NCBI RefSeq assembly: GCF_041296385.1
Contig: NC_091020.1
Location: 33,119,001 to 33,183,000, forward strand
DNA from: Aphelocoma coerulescens
Lineage: Eukaryota; Chordata; Aves; Passeriformes; Corvidae
Reading direction: 5' to 3'
DNA length: 64,000 nucleotides
Shown here: piece after piece, positions 62,901-64,000 of the stretch
Layout of the letters: each line of letters starts with the position of its first letter
How positions within the stretch are numbered: the stretch's first letter is position 1
Program-made: the position numbers and the translations under genes
Notes under the pieces: generated by a model
Told to the model about the DNA's origin: nothing
What the model saw: the letters and a program-made list of their open reading frames with translations, nothing else
The model's database searches: none

Positions 62901-63669
62901 AGGGCTCTGACCCCCTGCCTGCTGCTGAACACTGTTATTACTTCAAAAGAACCCTCCAAATGCCTTCAAAGTTTGGATTAATTATTTGTTTCCACACAAA
63001 TCCAACAGTTTGTTTTCCCTTTAAATCAGCTCAGGTACCAATCTGAGATCTAGAGACTGGAGTGTGGTGCAAATTATTAAAAAGCTTCCTCTGCACTTTC
63101 CCCGTAATTGAAAAAGTGCTGACTCTGTTTCATTTTAAAACTGAGCAGGTTCTTTGTGAGCATCAGATTTACAAAACAAGACTGTTTTCAACACAGACTG
63201 CTTCAGGAGTAAAAGCCCTTACTGATTGACAGAGTTTCATTTATACTCCATCTTTTAAAACACGGAACTCTTGAAACTTACATTCCTCAGGAGATCTACT
63301 CTCCAAAAAATAGAGCAATTAAAAATACGAGCTGTCATTTCAAGTTTTAAAATGGGACATTTGAAAATGGAATATGCACTTTTATGCAATCCATTTGTTT
63401 TCTGATTTATTAGGCAGTGGCATAAAGTGCAGCATCATTTTGGACAAGGACACACTTACAGCAGAGTTCTTTATTTTAACTCTTCCTGAGCGTACCTTTC
63501 TTGATTTCTGGGTATTACAAACACATTCAGAGCTGCATTTAAGTTGCTAAAACTGCTCAGAGTTGCTGATTTAACCCTTCTCAGCGAGGTGCCTGTGGAA
63601 TGAACACCAGCCAGATAAAAACCCTGCACTTTTGCACTAGTTTGAGCCAAAATGCACAGTACCAAGATT
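59976..63669. other. Unique sequence, rising GC toward the end
   Basis: No gene is supported. A plus-strand frame following a good acceptor (TTATCTCCTCAG, ending 61659) stays open for 75 codons; see findings. A minus-strand GTAAGTAT donor lies at 62208 without a convincing coding exon. The 62300-62930 part is GC-richer and yields the 180-codon minus-strand frame (62417-62959), which is Pro/Ser/His-rich with no domain and overlaps two other frames on the same strand. Confidence 0.45.
61828..61858. repeat. A-rich low-complexity tract
   Basis: AAAGAAAAAAAAACAAAAAAC is followed by CAAAAAAACCC. It is a simple A-rich repeat that inflates the Lys/Asn-rich end of the plus-strand frame. Confidence 0.85.
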
Positions 63670-63965
63670 TGATACTACCCTCCAGTGGTCGGGTCATTTG
63701 TCCAGGGTTGGACAACCCAAAGATCAGAGCTGCAGACGAGTCCCCTTCCAAAGGGGGAAGGTCCAGGAACTGGTGCCAGGAATTCGTGCAGAATTCGTGC
63801 AGAGGCGCTGCTGATGACGATGCAGAAATTGGGATGGGAGGTAAAAGGAAAGCGCTGGATTGCTGCTATTCGGAGCCTTTTCCGTGGTTTAAGGCAGCCC
63901 TCTAGAGACAGGAGAGAGCAGTGCCGGGAATGCCAGCGCACCGGGGCTGCGAGGGAGCTCTGAGC
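63670..63965. promoter_or_regulatory. CpG-enriched edge, possible CpG island or promoter flank
   Basis: I count about 14 CpG dinucleotides in roughly 300 bp, far denser than anywhere else in this CpG-poor window, with GC-rich tracts near the end (GCGCACCGGGGCTGCGAGGG). Overlapping open frames on both strands (88-101 codons) follow from the composition. An 11-bp unit GAATTCGTGCA is tandemly duplicated at 63780-63801. A GGGAG/GTAAAAG donor-like site sits near 63841. This may be the edge of a CpG island with a promoter beyond the window, but the window ends before it can be judged. Confidence 0.35.
63780..63801. repeat. 11-bp tandem duplication
   Basis: GAATTCGTGCA occurs twice head to tail, each copy carrying an EcoRI-type hexamer and a CpG. 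It is a simple recent duplication inside the CpG-enriched edge. Confidence 0.9.
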
Positions 63966-64000
63966 TCGGGAAGAAAAAAGGAATTTTTTCAGTTTTGTTT

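Noticed and set aside
62417..62959. 180-codon minus-strand frame
   Set aside because: It lies in GC-rich, Pro/Ser/His-biased sequence with two other open frames on the same strand. Composition explains it; no recognisable family.
1..64000. CRISPR arrays, operons, tRNA or rRNA genes
   Set aside because: No regularly spaced repeats, no polycistronic coding layout, and no cloverleaf or rRNA core motifs were seen; the window is vertebrate nuclear DNA.

Overview
This is vertebrate nuclear DNA, almost certainly from a bird and probably a songbird. The evidence is at least ten 3'-end fragments of CR1 LINEs, with the usual avian hallmarks: a GGTTGGAAGGGAC-type 3' block, tails of ATTCTATGAT or ATTCTGTGATT repeats, and severe 5' truncation. 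There is also one endogenous-retrovirus LTR of a type I associate with passerines (29460-29915). The sequence is AT-rich and CpG-poor, with simple A/T runs, and it lacks operons, ribosome binding sites and long open frames. It reads as intronic or intergenic DNA of a gene-poor region.

No complete protein-coding gene is visible. The longest open frames (183, 180 and 167 codons) carry no recognisable domain, and one of them is partly the antisense of a CR1 copy. The best coding candidate is a 199-nt internal exon on the minus strand at 9731-9929. It has a long pyrimidine tract with AG acceptor, a GTGAGT donor, and an uninterrupted 65-codon frame of soluble, protein-like composition with retained CpGs. 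I do not recognise the gene. If this exon is real, much of the window is intron of a minus-strand gene.

Layout. 1-9700: unique AT-rich DNA with two CR1 fragments (2053-2140 and 6711-6922) and a small tandem duplication. 9700-17000: the candidate exon, then long repeat-poor AT-rich DNA with a block resembling a conserved noncoding element near 14270-14800. 17000-29400: two minus-strand CR1 fragments and a 13-bp inverted repeat. 29460-29915: the LTR. 31000-35000: two plus-strand segments (31379-31491, 34689-34810) with strong acceptors and donors but no open frame through their length, so they fit exons of a noncoding RNA or untranslated exons. A 19-G homopolymer tract and a 28-A run also lie here. 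35000-44000: repeat-poor DNA with regulatory-looking blocks, the best at 43440-43890. 44770-60000: the CR1-dense part, with six fragments in both orientations and a 34-A run. 61000-64000: gradually more GC-rich, ending in a CpG-enriched stretch (63670-63965) that may be the edge of a promoter or CpG island outside the window.

Nothing here amounts to a demonstrable new biological system. The items most worth following are the unlisted coding exon at 9731-9929 and the pair of spliced-looking, non-coding plus-strand segments at 31.4 and 34.7 kb.
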